44,817 nucleotides of DNA, taken from positions 1-44,817 of the forward strand of contig LBWG01000006.1 of the NCBI GenBank assembly GCA_000993535.1. Reading direction: 5' to 3'. Below are positions 15,281 through 23,971 of the stretch, piece by piece. The stretch's first letter is position 1; each line of letters starts with the position of its first letter. Under the pieces are notes generated by a model. It saw only the letters and a list, made by a program, of their open reading frames with translations, was not told the DNA's origin and searched no databases. The DNA comes from Candidatus Uhrbacteria bacterium GW2011_GWF2_39_13. Its GTDB lineage: Bacteria > Patescibacteriota > Patescibacteriia > UBA9934 > GWF2-40-263. Position numbers and translations under genes: made by a program.

Positions 15281-16852
15281 TTATTCCGATCTGGATGGAA
15301 ATAACTTATTGATGATGAAACTTCGACGTACATTTGGTTCTTCAAAGGAAGTTGCTTTAGATAAAAAGCTGACTAATTCAGATGGAATAGAATCCAACTG
15401 TGCTGGATCGATCACTCTTAAACCAGCTTCTGATAATACTCTATTTAAACGTTCAAAAAGTTCTACAGCTTTTATTCCTTTTGAACCTGGCTGTGCCTTT
15501 CTTTCTTCAGCAGAATCAATACTTTGCTGAAGTTTAACTTGCAAATCACGTTGTCCAGACGCTCTTTTTTGCATTGAGGAAAGAGCAAAAACTAATTGTG
15601 GTGCAACAGAAAAACGTTTAGATCCAACAACAGAAAACTTTTTTTCTGGTATTTTTTGCTTTTCAACAGGTTTGGGACTAGCTCTCCTCGTCGAATCCCT
15701 CCTATCAGACGATTGTCCTGAATCTGAAACTCTTCTTGTTTCTGGAAGCTGTAAAACAAATTTATCTACTTCCTCTTCAGCCAAGAAGTTCACAAGCGTA
15801 TAACGCAATACTCGTTCGCGAACCTCTTTTGGCCATAAGCTATCTGGACCTCCAGGAGGTTTTCCAGCTTTTTCCCATTTTTCAAAAGCCCATCCATAAA
15901 CATGAGACGGAATGGTTACAAGCAAAATATCATCTACAACAAGATCTTCTGAAAATTGTGTCTTTGTACGGTTAATTTGATCTCTTTTCTTTTGTAATCT
16001 TTCAGCTCCTTCCGGTCTGTTTGGATCTAGTATGGTAAATTGGAATCCTAAATACTTTTGATCGACTGACCCCTCTTTTACGTCCATTCCACGATGATGG
16101 TCGTCTGAACGGATAGAAAAATCAGTTTGCTCTACGACATCTTGAAAAATATCTGCATCGAGAACTTCAACAGGCAATCCTTGATCAATAACCATTTTTT
16201 TTAATAAAGTTCTCACACCTCGTTCAGCTAAAAATCCTGCTCTTGTTTCTTCAGATTTTTCAACGAGTTTGTCATAAATTTCAACAACATGCTCTGGGAT
16301 ACGTGCTTTACCTATTCTTCCCGTCTCATTGAGAATAATCTGTTCATTCAGTAACTCGCGTAACTGAAACTTCGCTTGTTCTATGGCGAAACGTTTTTGA
16401 ATCTGACGAGGAATACTTTCAACGTCCAAAACGTACTCCACTCCCCATTCCTGATCAGTAAGCAGTTCTCCAAGCGTCACCTGGAAATCTTCTTTATCTG
16501 TACCTGTATTCCAAATGAATTTCCCTTCTTTCATTGTAATAAAACGTTGTCCTTTATGAACCTCCTGTTGTTCTTTACGTTCGATCGCTTTAAATCGTTC
16601 ATGCAAAGCCATCATGATTTCCTGTTTGTATTTTTGTGTTTCCAAAATAACTTCTTGCGTCTGTTTGTCTGTTACATTTCGACGAGCTTCTTCTTGCAAA
16701 CGCAAATCTATCATAGAAACCATACGCCCAATATCCAAAAAACCGGATTCTTTTTTGGTTTTTTCATATAGACGTGCTATTTCCACGTAACCCTCTTTTT
16801 TTCTTCCTCTTTCTTTATATCCACGCAATGACTGTTCAAAACTTCTTCGCAT
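15281..16852 (-). CDS. Hypothetical 523-residue protein, possible PD-(D/E)XK-like core
   Basis: I recognise no family. The N-terminal third (1-110) is highly charged and helical. Around residues 205-280 a run of E210 in AERGVRTLL, D257 in RGMDV and YLGFQFTI (267-274) has the spacing of a PD-(D/E)XK nuclease core, with Gln-Phe-Thr in place of Glu-x-Lys. This would suggest an inactive or altered nuclease fold, a weak by-eye inference. Residues about 385-420 are a low-complexity Ser/Arg/Pro/Lys linker. The C-terminal part is helical. It lies between queA and rpsB on the same strand, separate from both. Confidence 0.75.
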   Translation of the reverse strand: MRRSFEQSLRGYKERGRKKEGYVEIARLYEKTKKESGFLDIGRMVSMIDLRLQEEARRNVTDKQTQEVILETQKYKQEIMMALHERFKAIERKEQQEVHKGQRFITMKEGKFIWNTGTDKEDFQVTLGELLTDQEWGVEYVLDVESIPRQIQKRFAIEQAKFQLRELLNEQIILNETGRIGKARIPEHVVEIYDKLVEKSEETRAGFLAERGVRTLLKKMVIDQGLPVEVLDADIFQDVVEQTDFSIRSDDHHRGMDVKEGSVDQKYLGFQFTILDPNRPEGAERLQKKRDQINRTKTQFSEDLVVDDILLVTIPSHVYGWAFEKWEKAGKPPGGPDSLWPKEVRERVLRYTLVNFLAEEEVDKFVLQLPETRRVSDSGQSSDRRDSTRRASPKPVEKQKIPEKKFSVVGSKRFSVAPQLVFALSSMQKRASGQRDLQVKLQQSIDSAEERKAQPGSKGIKAVELFERLNRVLSEAGLRVIDPAQLDSIPSELVSFLSKATSFEEPNVRRSFIINKLFPSRSE

Positions 16853-16895
16853 ATATAACTCATTCTATAAAAATCTATTCTTTTAATAAAAAGAC

Positions 16896-17939
16896 TCATG
16901 AGATAAACATCGCATCGCCAAAAGAAAAGAAACGATATTTTTGACGAACGGCTTCTTTATAAGCAGCAAGGATATGTTCACGCCCAGCAAACGCGCTTAC
17001 TAATACAAGCAAGGTGGACTTGGGGAAATGAAAATTTGTAATGAGAGCATCGATAACACTCCAATGGAAACCTGGGGTGATGAATAAATTGATATCTCCT
17101 GAAAAACCTTCTGGTGGTAAGAGCGAAACTAAACCTTTGGTCTGTGCTGCATAAGCAGCTACTCCCTCCAGAGTTCTCACGGTCGTGGTTCCAACCGCCA
17201 CGATACGTCGTCCCTCTTTTTTTGCTTTATTTATTGTTTGAGCCGTTTGTGAAGAAATGATCACAAATTCATTGTGCATTTGATGTTCTTCAATGGTTTC
17301 ACTTTTCATAGGACGAAACGTACCTAAACCAACATGAAGAGTGACATATTGAATTTCAATTCCTTTCTCTTGAATCTTCTCTAACAATTCTTTCGTGAAA
17401 TGAAATCCTGCCGTGGGTGCTGCCACAGAACCCGTTTCTTTGGCATAAACCGTTTGATATTGATCCAGTCGCGACGGAATTTCTTCTACGTAAGGTGGAA
17501 TGGGAATCTCTCCATGTGCGTTCGCATACTCAATGACCTGCGTATCGGATTGATTAAACCGGATGCGCACGACGTCGGTCTTACTCAAAACGTCTCCCTG
17601 TATTTCTCCCAACTCAACAATATCACCTACGTTTACATATTTTCCTGGTTTCACAAGCACGTCCCACACACCGTCTTCTCGCGGACGAAGAAGAAATAAC
17701 TCAATCCCCCTTCCATGGACAACGGTTTGTAACCTGGCTCGAAACACTTTTGTGTTGTTCATCACAAGCACATCTCCCGCATGAAACTCGTTGAGAATTT
17801 CGTAAAACGCTTTATGTTGCCAACGACCAGTCTTTCGATCAATCAGCATCAAACGGGAATGATCGCGGGGTTCAACACAATGTTGTGCGATTAGCTCATT
17901 TGGAAGCTCATAATCAAAAAAAGACGTTGATGTTGGCAT
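16896..17939 (-). CDS. queA: S-adenosylmethionine:tRNA ribosyltransferase-isomerase
   Basis: QueA transfers and isomerises the ribosyl part of AdoMet to preQ1 in tRNA to make epoxyqueuosine. The sequence starts MPTSTSFFDYELPNELIAQ and contains DVLVMNNTKVFRARL, PTAGFHFT and TLHVGLGTFRPM, all family hallmarks. It has 347 residues, the usual length. The start at 17939 is preferred over earlier codons because the divergent rpmE promoter occupies 17972-18000 and the extra residues are unlike the family. Confidence 0.95.
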   Translation of the reverse strand: MPTSTSFFDYELPNELIAQHCVEPRDHSRLMLIDRKTGRWQHKAFYEILNEFHAGDVLVMNNTKVFRARLQTVVHGRGIELFLLRPREDGVWDVLVKPGKYVNVGDIVELGEIQGDVLSKTDVVRIRFNQSDTQVIEYANAHGEIPIPPYVEEIPSRLDQYQTVYAKETGSVAAPTAGFHFTKELLEKIQEKGIEIQYVTLHVGLGTFRPMKSETIEEHQMHNEFVIISSQTAQTINKAKKEGRRIVAVGTTTVRTLEGVAAYAAQTKGLVSLLPPEGFSGDINLFITPGFHWSVIDALITNFHFPKSTLLVLVSAFAGREHILAAYKEAVRQKYRFFSFGDAMFIS

Positions 17940-17971
17940 AATGGAATACATCATGCGATACTTCGCCTGGA

Positions 17972-18000
17972 TTGACAACGAGAGTATTGATTGGTATTCT
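17972..18000 (+). promoter_or_regulatory. rpmE promoter
   Basis: A perfect TTGACA (17972-17977), a 17-nt spacer and TATTCT (17995-18000). The 5' leader is about 38 nt and includes a small GCACG/CGTGC stem near 18022-18039. Confidence 0.75.
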
Positions 18001-18044
18001 CCAGCAGTCAAATTAACCAGCACGTATACAAGCGTGCCATCATT

Positions 18045-18338
18045 ATGAAAAAAGGAATCCATCCAAATTACACACCAAATGCCACCATTACATGCGCTTG
18101 TGGAGAAATCTATACCATTGGTTCAACCAATGATTCCATCCAAACAGAATTGTGCGCAAAGTGTCATCCATTCTATACAGGTAAACAAAAAATTCTTGAT
18201 ACAGCTCGTCGTGTAGAAAAATTCCAAGAACGTCTTACACAAAAAACAACCAATGCCTCAGGAAAGAAAGCGAAAGCACAAAAACGACACGCTCAAAAAG
18301 TAACGAAACGAGAAGATAAAGAAAAAATTGAAAGTTAA
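18045..18338 (+). CDS. rpmE: 50S ribosomal protein L31
   Basis: The start MKKGIHPNY and the zinc ligands CAC (residues in TCACG) and CAKC, followed by HPFYTGKQKILDTARRVEKF, are those of zinc-binding L31. The protein is 97 residues, longer than the usual 65-85, because of a Lys-rich C-terminal tail. It is the first gene before prfA-prmC, which is a common neighbourhood. Confidence 0.95.
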   Translation: MKKGIHPNYTPNATITCACGEIYTIGSTNDSIQTELCAKCHPFYTGKQKILDTARRVEKFQERLTQKTTNASGKKAKAQKRHAQKVTKREDKEKIES

Positions 18339-18345
18339 GCAAGAA

Positions 18346-18380
18346 AAAAAAGCGTTCTTCGAATTGAAGAACGCTTTTTT
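18346..18380 (+). terminator. rpmE terminator
   Basis: A 15-bp perfect stem (18346-18360 with 18366-18380), a 5-nt loop and runs of A and T on either side. Sequence overlapping its 3' arm, TTGAAG (18364-18369) and TACAGT (18387-18392), may serve as a weak promoter for prfA. Confidence 0.85.
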
Positions 18381-18401
18381 ATTAGATACAGTAATAGAGA
18401 T

Positions 18402-19475
18402 ATGAATCTGATTGAACAACTGAAGAATCATCAGGAACGATTAAAAGAACTTGAATCGAGATTATCCTCACAAGAGGTACTTTCAAGCCCTCAAAAGATT
18501 CGCGAAGTAAATGAAACATACACTCATGAAAAGGAAATCGTTGAAATTGGAGAACGTTATACGAAAGCGATACGCAATCTTGAAGGAGCCAGAGAAACCC
18601 TCGCCACAACCAAAGACGAAGATCTTGTGCTTCTGGCTGAAGAGGAATTAGGAGACCTTGAAACACATATTCCAAAACTTGAACAAGAACTCACTGCTGC
18701 TCTCATCCCTCCTGACCTCATGGACAAAAAAAATGTCATTATGGAAATTCGAGCCGGAGCCGGAGGCGATGAATCTTCTCTCTTTGCCTCAGAACTCTTG
18801 CGTTGTTATACCTTGTATGCGGAAACTCATGGATGGAAAACTGAACTTATTTCTGCTAACAGAAGCGATGTAAACGGTTTCAAAGAAGTGGTCGTACAAA
18901 TCAAAGGTCAAAATGCGTACAGCCGCCTCAAATACGAAAGCGGAGTACATCGTGTTCAACGGGTTCCTGAAACAGAAAAGCAGGGACGAGTTCATACCTC
19001 TACGGTCACAGTAGCTATCCTTCCTGAAGTAGAAGAAGTAGACATCGATATCCAACCACAAGATTTAAAAATTGAGGCAACAACCTCTACAGGAGCAGGC
19101 GGTCAAAGCGTTAATACAACGTATTCAGCTGTACGCATCACCCACATTCCTACGGGAATCATGGTGTACTGTCAGGAAGAACGTTCTCAAAAACAAAACA
19201 AAGAACGTGCACTATCCATCATACGAACGCGTGTCTATGCCGTAGAACAGGAACGAGCGCGTAAAGAACGAGAGGATGCCAGACGTGGACAGATCGGGAC
19301 TGGAGATCGGTCAGAAAAAATTAGAACCTACAATTTCCCTCAAGATCGCATCACTGATCATAGAATCAATAAAAACTTCCACAACATCCCTTCTATTATG
19401 AATGGAAATTTAGATGAACTCATCGATGATCTCAAACGAGCAGAAATAACAGAAGCTCTGTCACAAAAAGAATAA
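18402..19475 (+). CDS. prfA: Peptide chain release factor 1
   Basis: RF1 recognises UAA and UAG and hydrolyses peptidyl-tRNA. The stop-reading motif is PET, in QRVPETEKQGR. The catalytic GGQ is in TGAGGQSVNTT; the residue after it is Ser instead of the common His. ARR-GQIGTGDRSEKIRTYNFPQ is also characteristic. It has 357 residues, the normal length. It is followed 11 nt later by prmC, whose product methylates the GGQ glutamine. Confidence 0.97.
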   Translation: MNLIEQLKNHQERLKELESRLSSQEVLSSPQKIREVNETYTHEKEIVEIGERYTKAIRNLEGARETLATTKDEDLVLLAEEELGDLETHIPKLEQELTAALIPPDLMDKKNVIMEIRAGAGGDESSLFASELLRCYTLYAETHGWKTELISANRSDVNGFKEVVVQIKGQNAYSRLKYESGVHRVQRVPETEKQGRVHTSTVTVAILPEVEEVDIDIQPQDLKIEATTSTGAGGQSVNTTYSAVRITHIPTGIMVYCQEERSQKQNKERALSIIRTRVYAVEQERARKEREDARRGQIGTGDRSEKIRTYNFPQDRITDHRINKNFHNIPSIMNGNLDELIDDLKRAEITEALSQKE

Positions 19476-19486
19476 GGAGAACCTTT

Positions 19487-20404
19487 ATGACCGTCATGGA
19501 AGCTCTACAGTGGGCTAATAATAAATTACGCAAATCAAATGTTGATTCACCCATGTTAGATGCGGAGATTCTTCTTGCTTTTGTCTTGGAAATATCCAAA
19601 GCAAAGCTCTTTTCACGATTCAACGAACCTCTCAAAACCCATCATTCTGAACATTTTTGCGAACTCGTGAATCGACGAGCTCTTCGAGAACCTGTTGCTT
19701 ATCTTATAGGAAAAAAATCCTTCTATGGTCGAGAGTTTGAAGTGAATCATTCTGTTCTGATTCCACGACCAGAAACAGAAACACTCATCGAACACACACT
19801 AACAACTCTTCAAGAAAAAAAGAAAGAGAAAGAACGTACACTCATCGCTGATATTGGAACAGGTTCAGGGGTTATTGCGATCACGATAGCTGAGGAAACA
19901 CACCTACCTGTGATTGCTATTGATATTGATCCAGATGCTCTTGCGGTCGCGAAAAAAAATGCAACCAATCTAGCAGAAGAAAATGGTATTGAATTCCAAT
20001 GTGGAAATCTCTTAGAACCATTGATTAAATTATTTAAAACGATTCGATCTCAAAAAGACATTCACACTTCTGATGTCTATCCGTTTAAAACTCTTATCAT
20101 TACAGCAAACCTTCCCTATCTTGCAGAACACTGCATGGAAACGCTTCAACCAGAAATACAAAAATTTGAACCACGACTTGCCTTGGTTTCTGGAGCCGAT
20201 GGATTAGATGCTTATTGGGAACTTTTTCGACAATTAAAAATGCATCAAAATATTCTCCCCCGAGAAATTGTCCTTCTCATAGAAATAGATCCTGAACAAC
20301 GTTCTCAAATGGAAAAAATGATCTTGCATAATTTCCCAGAAGTGCAAATAAAAACATACCAAGATCTGCATAAGGATAATCGTGTCATGAGAATAGACAT
20401 TTAA
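19487..20404 (+). CDS. prmC: Release factor glutamine methyltransferase PrmC
   Basis: PrmC methylates the glutamine of the GGQ motif of release factors using AdoMet. The N-terminal helical domain (1-75) is followed by FYGREFEVNHSVLIPRPETETL. The AdoMet motif is IADIGTGSGVIAI, and the catalytic motif NPPY is replaced by NLPY in TANLPYL. That variant is notable but the Pro-Tyr end is kept. A good AAGGAGA lies 6-8 nt before the ATG. It is directly downstream of its substrate gene prfA. Confidence 0.93.
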   Translation: MTVMEALQWANNKLRKSNVDSPMLDAEILLAFVLEISKAKLFSRFNEPLKTHHSEHFCELVNRRALREPVAYLIGKKSFYGREFEVNHSVLIPRPETETLIEHTLTTLQEKKKEKERTLIADIGTGSGVIAITIAEETHLPVIAIDIDPDALAVAKKNATNLAEENGIEFQCGNLLEPLIKLFKTIRSQKDIHTSDVYPFKTLIITANLPYLAEHCMETLQPEIQKFEPRLALVSGADGLDAYWELFRQLKMHQNILPREIVLLIEIDPEQRSQMEKMILHNFPEVQIKTYQDLHKDNRVMRIDI

Positions 20405-20431
20405 AATACGACCTTAAAAAAGGTCGTATTT
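20404..20431. terminator. Bidirectional terminator between prmC and DUF3048 gene
   Basis: A 12-bp perfect stem (20404-20415 with 20420-20431) and a four-A loop sit between converging genes. A and T runs at the stem ends allow it to act in both directions. Confidence 0.8.
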
Positions 20432-20433
20432 AG

Positions 20434-21525
20434 TTACTTAATCATTAAATTGCTTGAAATCACTTCGATCCATGTCACCCCTGCATTCATGAAAATTTCT
20501 TCATTATTTTTTAAATCATAAAATGTCAGACGTTGTGTTTGCGAAGGTTTCTTCCAGAGTGCCTCTATCCTTTGTCCATCCTGAAAAACAAACGCTTGCC
20601 CCTCTCCTTGAGTGCGAATCTCAAGACGTCCAATGGAATCCATCACGTTTATCTCTGTTATTACAATGGCTACATTATCCGCTTTAATCTGTTTCCCAGA
20701 AGAAGCAAGATGTGGTTTGTGAAATTGAGAGCGTTCATACGTCTGAGTCTGGGAATCATAGACCCAATCAACAACAGAGACAGATGCTGAAAAATCAATC
20801 TGTATGGTGGATACCGTCTCTGTCAGGAATTCATGGTCTTTAAATTTCCAAAGCCCATAAAGACGCTCTGACACCTCACCTTGTTTCTCTCGAAATCCAT
20901 AATAGTCATTAAGAAGTTTCGTGGAAGTATAGACATTATGAGGAGCATATCGATCCGTTGACCGCCAGAAATAATCACCCCACCAATACTGATTTAAATC
21001 AAACGTGCCGCCAGAGGCGATTAAATCCAAAGCCGTATTAGAACCGCCAACATGAGTATAAACGGCATCTAATTCATTGGCCCAATCAAGAAAATAAGGA
21101 CGTGCGGAACGTACAGGACCAATTTTTTCAACCTCCTGTTCTTCACTAAAAAAAGCAAGCATTCGTGAAATACCGCCTTCTACAGGCGCCTCAATCACCA
21201 AAAAAGCGTCCTCCACTCCAGAAGGAGGCCAGGCATCCTCATGGTTATCAATCATGACACCAAATACTTGAGGAGACTGAACCTCTTCATAAACAGAAAT
21301 GCCTGTAAGTGGATGACGATAATGGGGTTGAGGTTCTGCTTGTATTTGTATTTGATTGGAATATTCAATCTTTGGTGATTGATAAAAAAACCGAGGCATT
21401 AAAATCAATGAAAAGACAGTCAAAACAACGGCAATAAGAAAACCGACCAACAAAAGTCGGTCAGTTTTCTTTAATCGCTGAAATAAACGATTTAAACCAA
21501 AATATTTTTTCTCAATAGGAGACAT
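20434..21525 (-). CDS. DUF3048 (YerB-like) membrane-anchored protein
   Basis: The protein begins with a short cytoplasmic part, a single membrane segment (about 23-44) and an extracellular domain. The segments VFGVMIDNHEDAWPPSG, EAPVEGGISRMLAFF and GPVRSARPYFLDWANELDA are the signature of the DUF3048 family (YerB), whose role is unknown. A second conserved block, NVYTST and the Trp-rich YWWGDYFWRS region, follows. The ATG at 21525 is preferred over 21546 because it starts just after the rplY stop. It is probably cotranscribed with rplY. Confidence 0.88.
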   Translation of the reverse strand: MSPIEKKYFGLNRLFQRLKKTDRLLLVGFLIAVVLTVFSLILMPRFFYQSPKIEYSNQIQIQAEPQPHYRHPLTGISVYEEVQSPQVFGVMIDNHEDAWPPSGVEDAFLVIEAPVEGGISRMLAFFSEEQEVEKIGPVRSARPYFLDWANELDAVYTHVGGSNTALDLIASGGTFDLNQYWWGDYFWRSTDRYAPHNVYTSTKLLNDYYGFREKQGEVSERLYGLWKFKDHEFLTETVSTIQIDFSASVSVVDWVYDSQTQTYERSQFHKPHLASSGKQIKADNVAIVITEINVMDSIGRLEIRTQGEGQAFVFQDGQRIEALWKKPSQTQRLTFYDLKNNEEIFMNAGVTWIEVISSNLMIK

Positions 21526-21526
21526 G

Positions 21527-22192
21527 TTACTTTGAAGGTTGTTCATCTACAGACTCTTCTTTCTTCTTTTCTACCGTTTCTACAGATGTAATGTTTTCTT
21601 CAACAGTAGCGTTGAGTGCTTCCAATTCAGCATCTGATCGTGGAGGCGTGACAACAACCAAAGATAGTGTTGGCTCTTCCATAATTTTTATTCCTTCGGA
21701 AACAACAAGGTCAGAAACCCGAATCACGTCGTCAAAAGTCACCAACTTACTTAAATCAACAGCAATAGAACGAACGAAATGTGAAGGTAAACAACGTATT
21801 CCAACAGATTCACGAGAGGTCACAAGAGTGCCTCCCAGCACTTTAACCGCCGGAGCTTGTCCAACAAATTCAAGATCGACTTCTGTTTCAATCTCCTTGT
21901 TCATATCAATGGAACGAAAATCGATGTGCGAAACTTCACTTCGAATTGGATCGATTTGATAATCTTGAATCAAGACATGAAGAACTTCACCTTGATCGAT
22001 TTTTAGTTCGACAATAGAGCTCTCACCTGCGGTTTGATACATTTTAACAAACTGATTCCGATCCACAGTGATCATTTGTGGCTTTGTGTTCACTCCGTAA
22101 ACAACAGCGGGAACAGATCCAACAGCCCGTAAAGTTGCTGTTTTGCGCCCTTTTTCAGAACGTATTTTTGCTTCAAGAATATTTTTACTCAT
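21527..22192 (-). CDS. rplY: 50S ribosomal protein L25 (CTC form)
   Basis: L25 binds 5S rRNA. Residues 1-90 form the L25 domain, with KGRKTATLRAVGSVPAVVYG. The C-terminal TL5/CTC domain follows, with VDLEFVGQAPAVKVLGG and a tail rich in Glu and Lys. At 221 residues it is the long form. A promoter (TTGACT-17-CACAAT) lies 50 nt upstream. Confidence 0.94.
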   Translation of the reverse strand: MSKNILEAKIRSEKGRKTATLRAVGSVPAVVYGVNTKPQMITVDRNQFVKMYQTAGESSIVELKIDQGEVLHVLIQDYQIDPIRSEVSHIDFRSIDMNKEIETEVDLEFVGQAPAVKVLGGTLVTSRESVGIRCLPSHFVRSIAVDLSKLVTFDDVIRVSDLVVSEGIKIMEEPTLSLVVVTPPRSDAELEALNATVEENITSVETVEKKKEESVDEQPSK

Positions 22193-22215
22193 AAAAATCC
22201 AATAATTTCGCCAGC

Positions 22216-22244
22216 ATTGTGCTTAATCTCTAAAAAAAAGTCAA
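22216..22244 (-). promoter_or_regulatory. rplY promoter
   Basis: Minus-strand TTGACT (22239-22244), a 17-nt spacer and CACAAT (22216-22221). The leader is about 20 nt. Confidence 0.45.
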
Positions 22245-22254
22245 GGAAGAGAAT

Positions 22255-22665
22255 TTATCGTGTGGCTTTATTTTTTTGTTCTTTTTTCTCACGCTTTTGT
22301 AAAATAGTATGAATTTTCTTTTCAGAAAAAATACCAAGCGTTTTTTCCCACTCATTCGATTTAAATAACGCATGTGTGGCAATCACATCATTAACCGTCA
22401 CTTTTTTGTTTAAACGAAATCGAAGAATGTCTTCATAAGATAAATCCGTAAGAAGACCTACAGAACTGGCTCCAATCTGATTAACCAATACAAGAACCAA
22501 AATGGAATGCTCACATTTACGACATTGTATATACAGAAGATGTGCATCAGCTTGTTTTCCGAGCATTCGTGCCTCCATGTGGTTATATCGCGTTTCACAT
22601 ACCGGACAAAAAGAGACGAGTTTGAGTCCTTCGTTCCAAGATTCTGAACCAAGAGTTGAAGACAT
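22255..22665 (-). CDS. Hypothetical zinc-ribbon protein
   Basis: A 136-residue protein with a CPVC (about 20-23) and a CRKC (about 48-51) pair, the layout of a zinc ribbon. The middle and C-terminal parts are helical, ending in a Lys-rich tail. I recognise no family. It lies between rodA and rplY on the same strand but with gaps on both sides, so cotranscription is uncertain. Confidence 0.75.
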   Translation of the reverse strand: MSSTLGSESWNEGLKLVSFCPVCETRYNHMEARMLGKQADAHLLYIQCRKCEHSILVLVLVNQIGASSVGLLTDLSYEDILRFRLNKKVTVNDVIATHALFKSNEWEKTLGIFSEKKIHTILQKREKKEQKNKATR

Positions 22666-22736
22666 AGAATGAAAATGAGAGGTAAACAGAATAAATCCTT
22701 ACAAAAACAGATGAAGAATCCCTTTCATCTTAGTAT

Positions 22737-23885
22737 TTAAGATAACACACCCACATCTGCATGACCATTATGATAATGAACCGCAACACTCTGAGCGATA
22801 GCAAATAAACTGATCATAACAATAAGTGAACTTCCTCCATAACTAACAAAAGGTAACCCAATCCCTGTAACAGGAAAAAGCCCCAAATTCATTCCAATAT
22901 TAACAAAAATCTGAAGAAAAAAAACAGTGGCAATTCCTAGTACTAAATATGCCGTAAAATCATCCCTTGACCGTGCCACCTGTCGACCTAATCGATACAG
23001 ACACAGACCAAAGGCAGATAACAAGAGAAGAACTCCAAAAAAACCTAATTCTTCAGCAATCACAGCAAAAATAAAATCCGTTTGACTTTCAGGAAGAAAC
23101 TTCAACTGACTTTGAGTACCAAATCCCAGTCCGCTACCAAACCACCCTCCGGAACCAACGGCAATAATAGCTTGAGTCACATTATATCCTTGACCCAACG
23201 GATCCAAACTTGGGTCAAAAAAAGTCATGATACGAGCTCTTTGATAATCTGCAAAAAGAAAATTCCAGCTCATAAAAAAAAGAAAACCACCGACTAAGAC
23301 CAGATAAAAAAGATATCTCCAAGGAATCCCTGCAAAAAAAAGAAAGAAAAACCAAATACCTAATAAAATAGACGCGGAACCAAAATCTGGTTGAAATAAA
23401 ACAAAAATAAAAGGAATAAGACTTATAACACCACTTTCCAAAAACATTCTTGCGCCAAATGGACGTTTTCCTTGTCGAGAAAAATAGGTTGCCAATGCAA
23501 TCACTAAACTTACTTTCATAAGTTCAACGGGTTGAAAACTCACAAACCCAATAACGAACCAACCCGTTGAACCTCGAATCGTTTCACCCAAAACCAACAC
23601 ACCGACCAAAAGCAACACACAAAAAAAATACAAAATAAGAGCGTAATTTTGTAAAAGTTTATAATTAGAAGGAGCGATCAATAAAAAAATGATGATACCT
23701 AAAAAAATAGCGATGATCTGTTTTTGTACATGAATAAATTCTGAGACTTCCTGCGAAAGCTCCACAGAATAGATAGCGGAAAGACCTACGAGAAGGAGTG
23801 AAAAAATAGCCAAAAACAAAAGCCAGTCTATTGACCTTAACTGGTAAAAAAAACGAAAAAAACGTTGTAATTCAATTTTAAACAT
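22737..23885 (-). CDS. rodA: RodA/FtsW-type peptidoglycan polymerase
   Basis: The protein is a SEDS glycosyltransferase with about ten membrane segments that polymerises lipid II. GSTGWFVIGFVSFQPVE (105-121) and FQPDFGSA (164-171) are hallmark loops; Asp167 fits the catalytic aspartate. GSGGWFGSGLGFGTQSQLKFLP and the ESQTDFIFAVIAEELG block complete the pattern. RodA rather than FtsW is favoured by the GTQSQLKFLPESQTDF form and its 382-residue length. A penicillin-binding partner is not in the window. Confidence 0.93.
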   Translation of the reverse strand: MFKIELQRFFRFFYQLRSIDWLLFLAIFSLLLVGLSAIYSVELSQEVSEFIHVQKQIIAIFLGIIIFLLIAPSNYKLLQNYALILYFFCVLLLVGVLVLGETIRGSTGWFVIGFVSFQPVELMKVSLVIALATYFSRQGKRPFGARMFLESGVISLIPFIFVLFQPDFGSASILLGIWFFFLFFAGIPWRYLFYLVLVGGFLFFMSWNFLFADYQRARIMTFFDPSLDPLGQGYNVTQAIIAVGSGGWFGSGLGFGTQSQLKFLPESQTDFIFAVIAEELGFFGVLLLLSAFGLCLYRLGRQVARSRDDFTAYLVLGIATVFFLQIFVNIGMNLGLFPVTGIGLPFVSYGGSSLIVMISLFAIAQSVAVHYHNGHADVGVLS

Positions 23886-23890
23886 GGTTT

Positions 23891-23968
23891 TAGGACTTTC
23901 TTAGTTGGATGCAGAACACCTGTCTGTCGACAGACAGGAAAAGTTACGCACCAACTGAGAAAGTCCTA
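23891..23968. repeat. Nested inverted repeat
   Basis: Outer arms 23891-23908 and 23951-23968 pair over 17 of 18 positions. Inside lies a perfect 20-bp palindrome, CCTGTCTGTCGACAGACAGG (23919-23938). It fills nearly the whole gap between rodA and the next upstream gene and could act as terminator, but there is no clear T-run. It looks like a miniature repeat element. Confidence 0.65.
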
Positions 23969-23971
23969 GCT

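Noticed and set aside
17940-18062. A longer queA starting at 18062
   Set aside because: The extra 41 residues are unlike QueA and overlap both the rpmE promoter and its start codon.
23919-23938. CRISPR repeat
   Set aside because: The palindrome occurs only once and has no spacer array or cas gene nearby.
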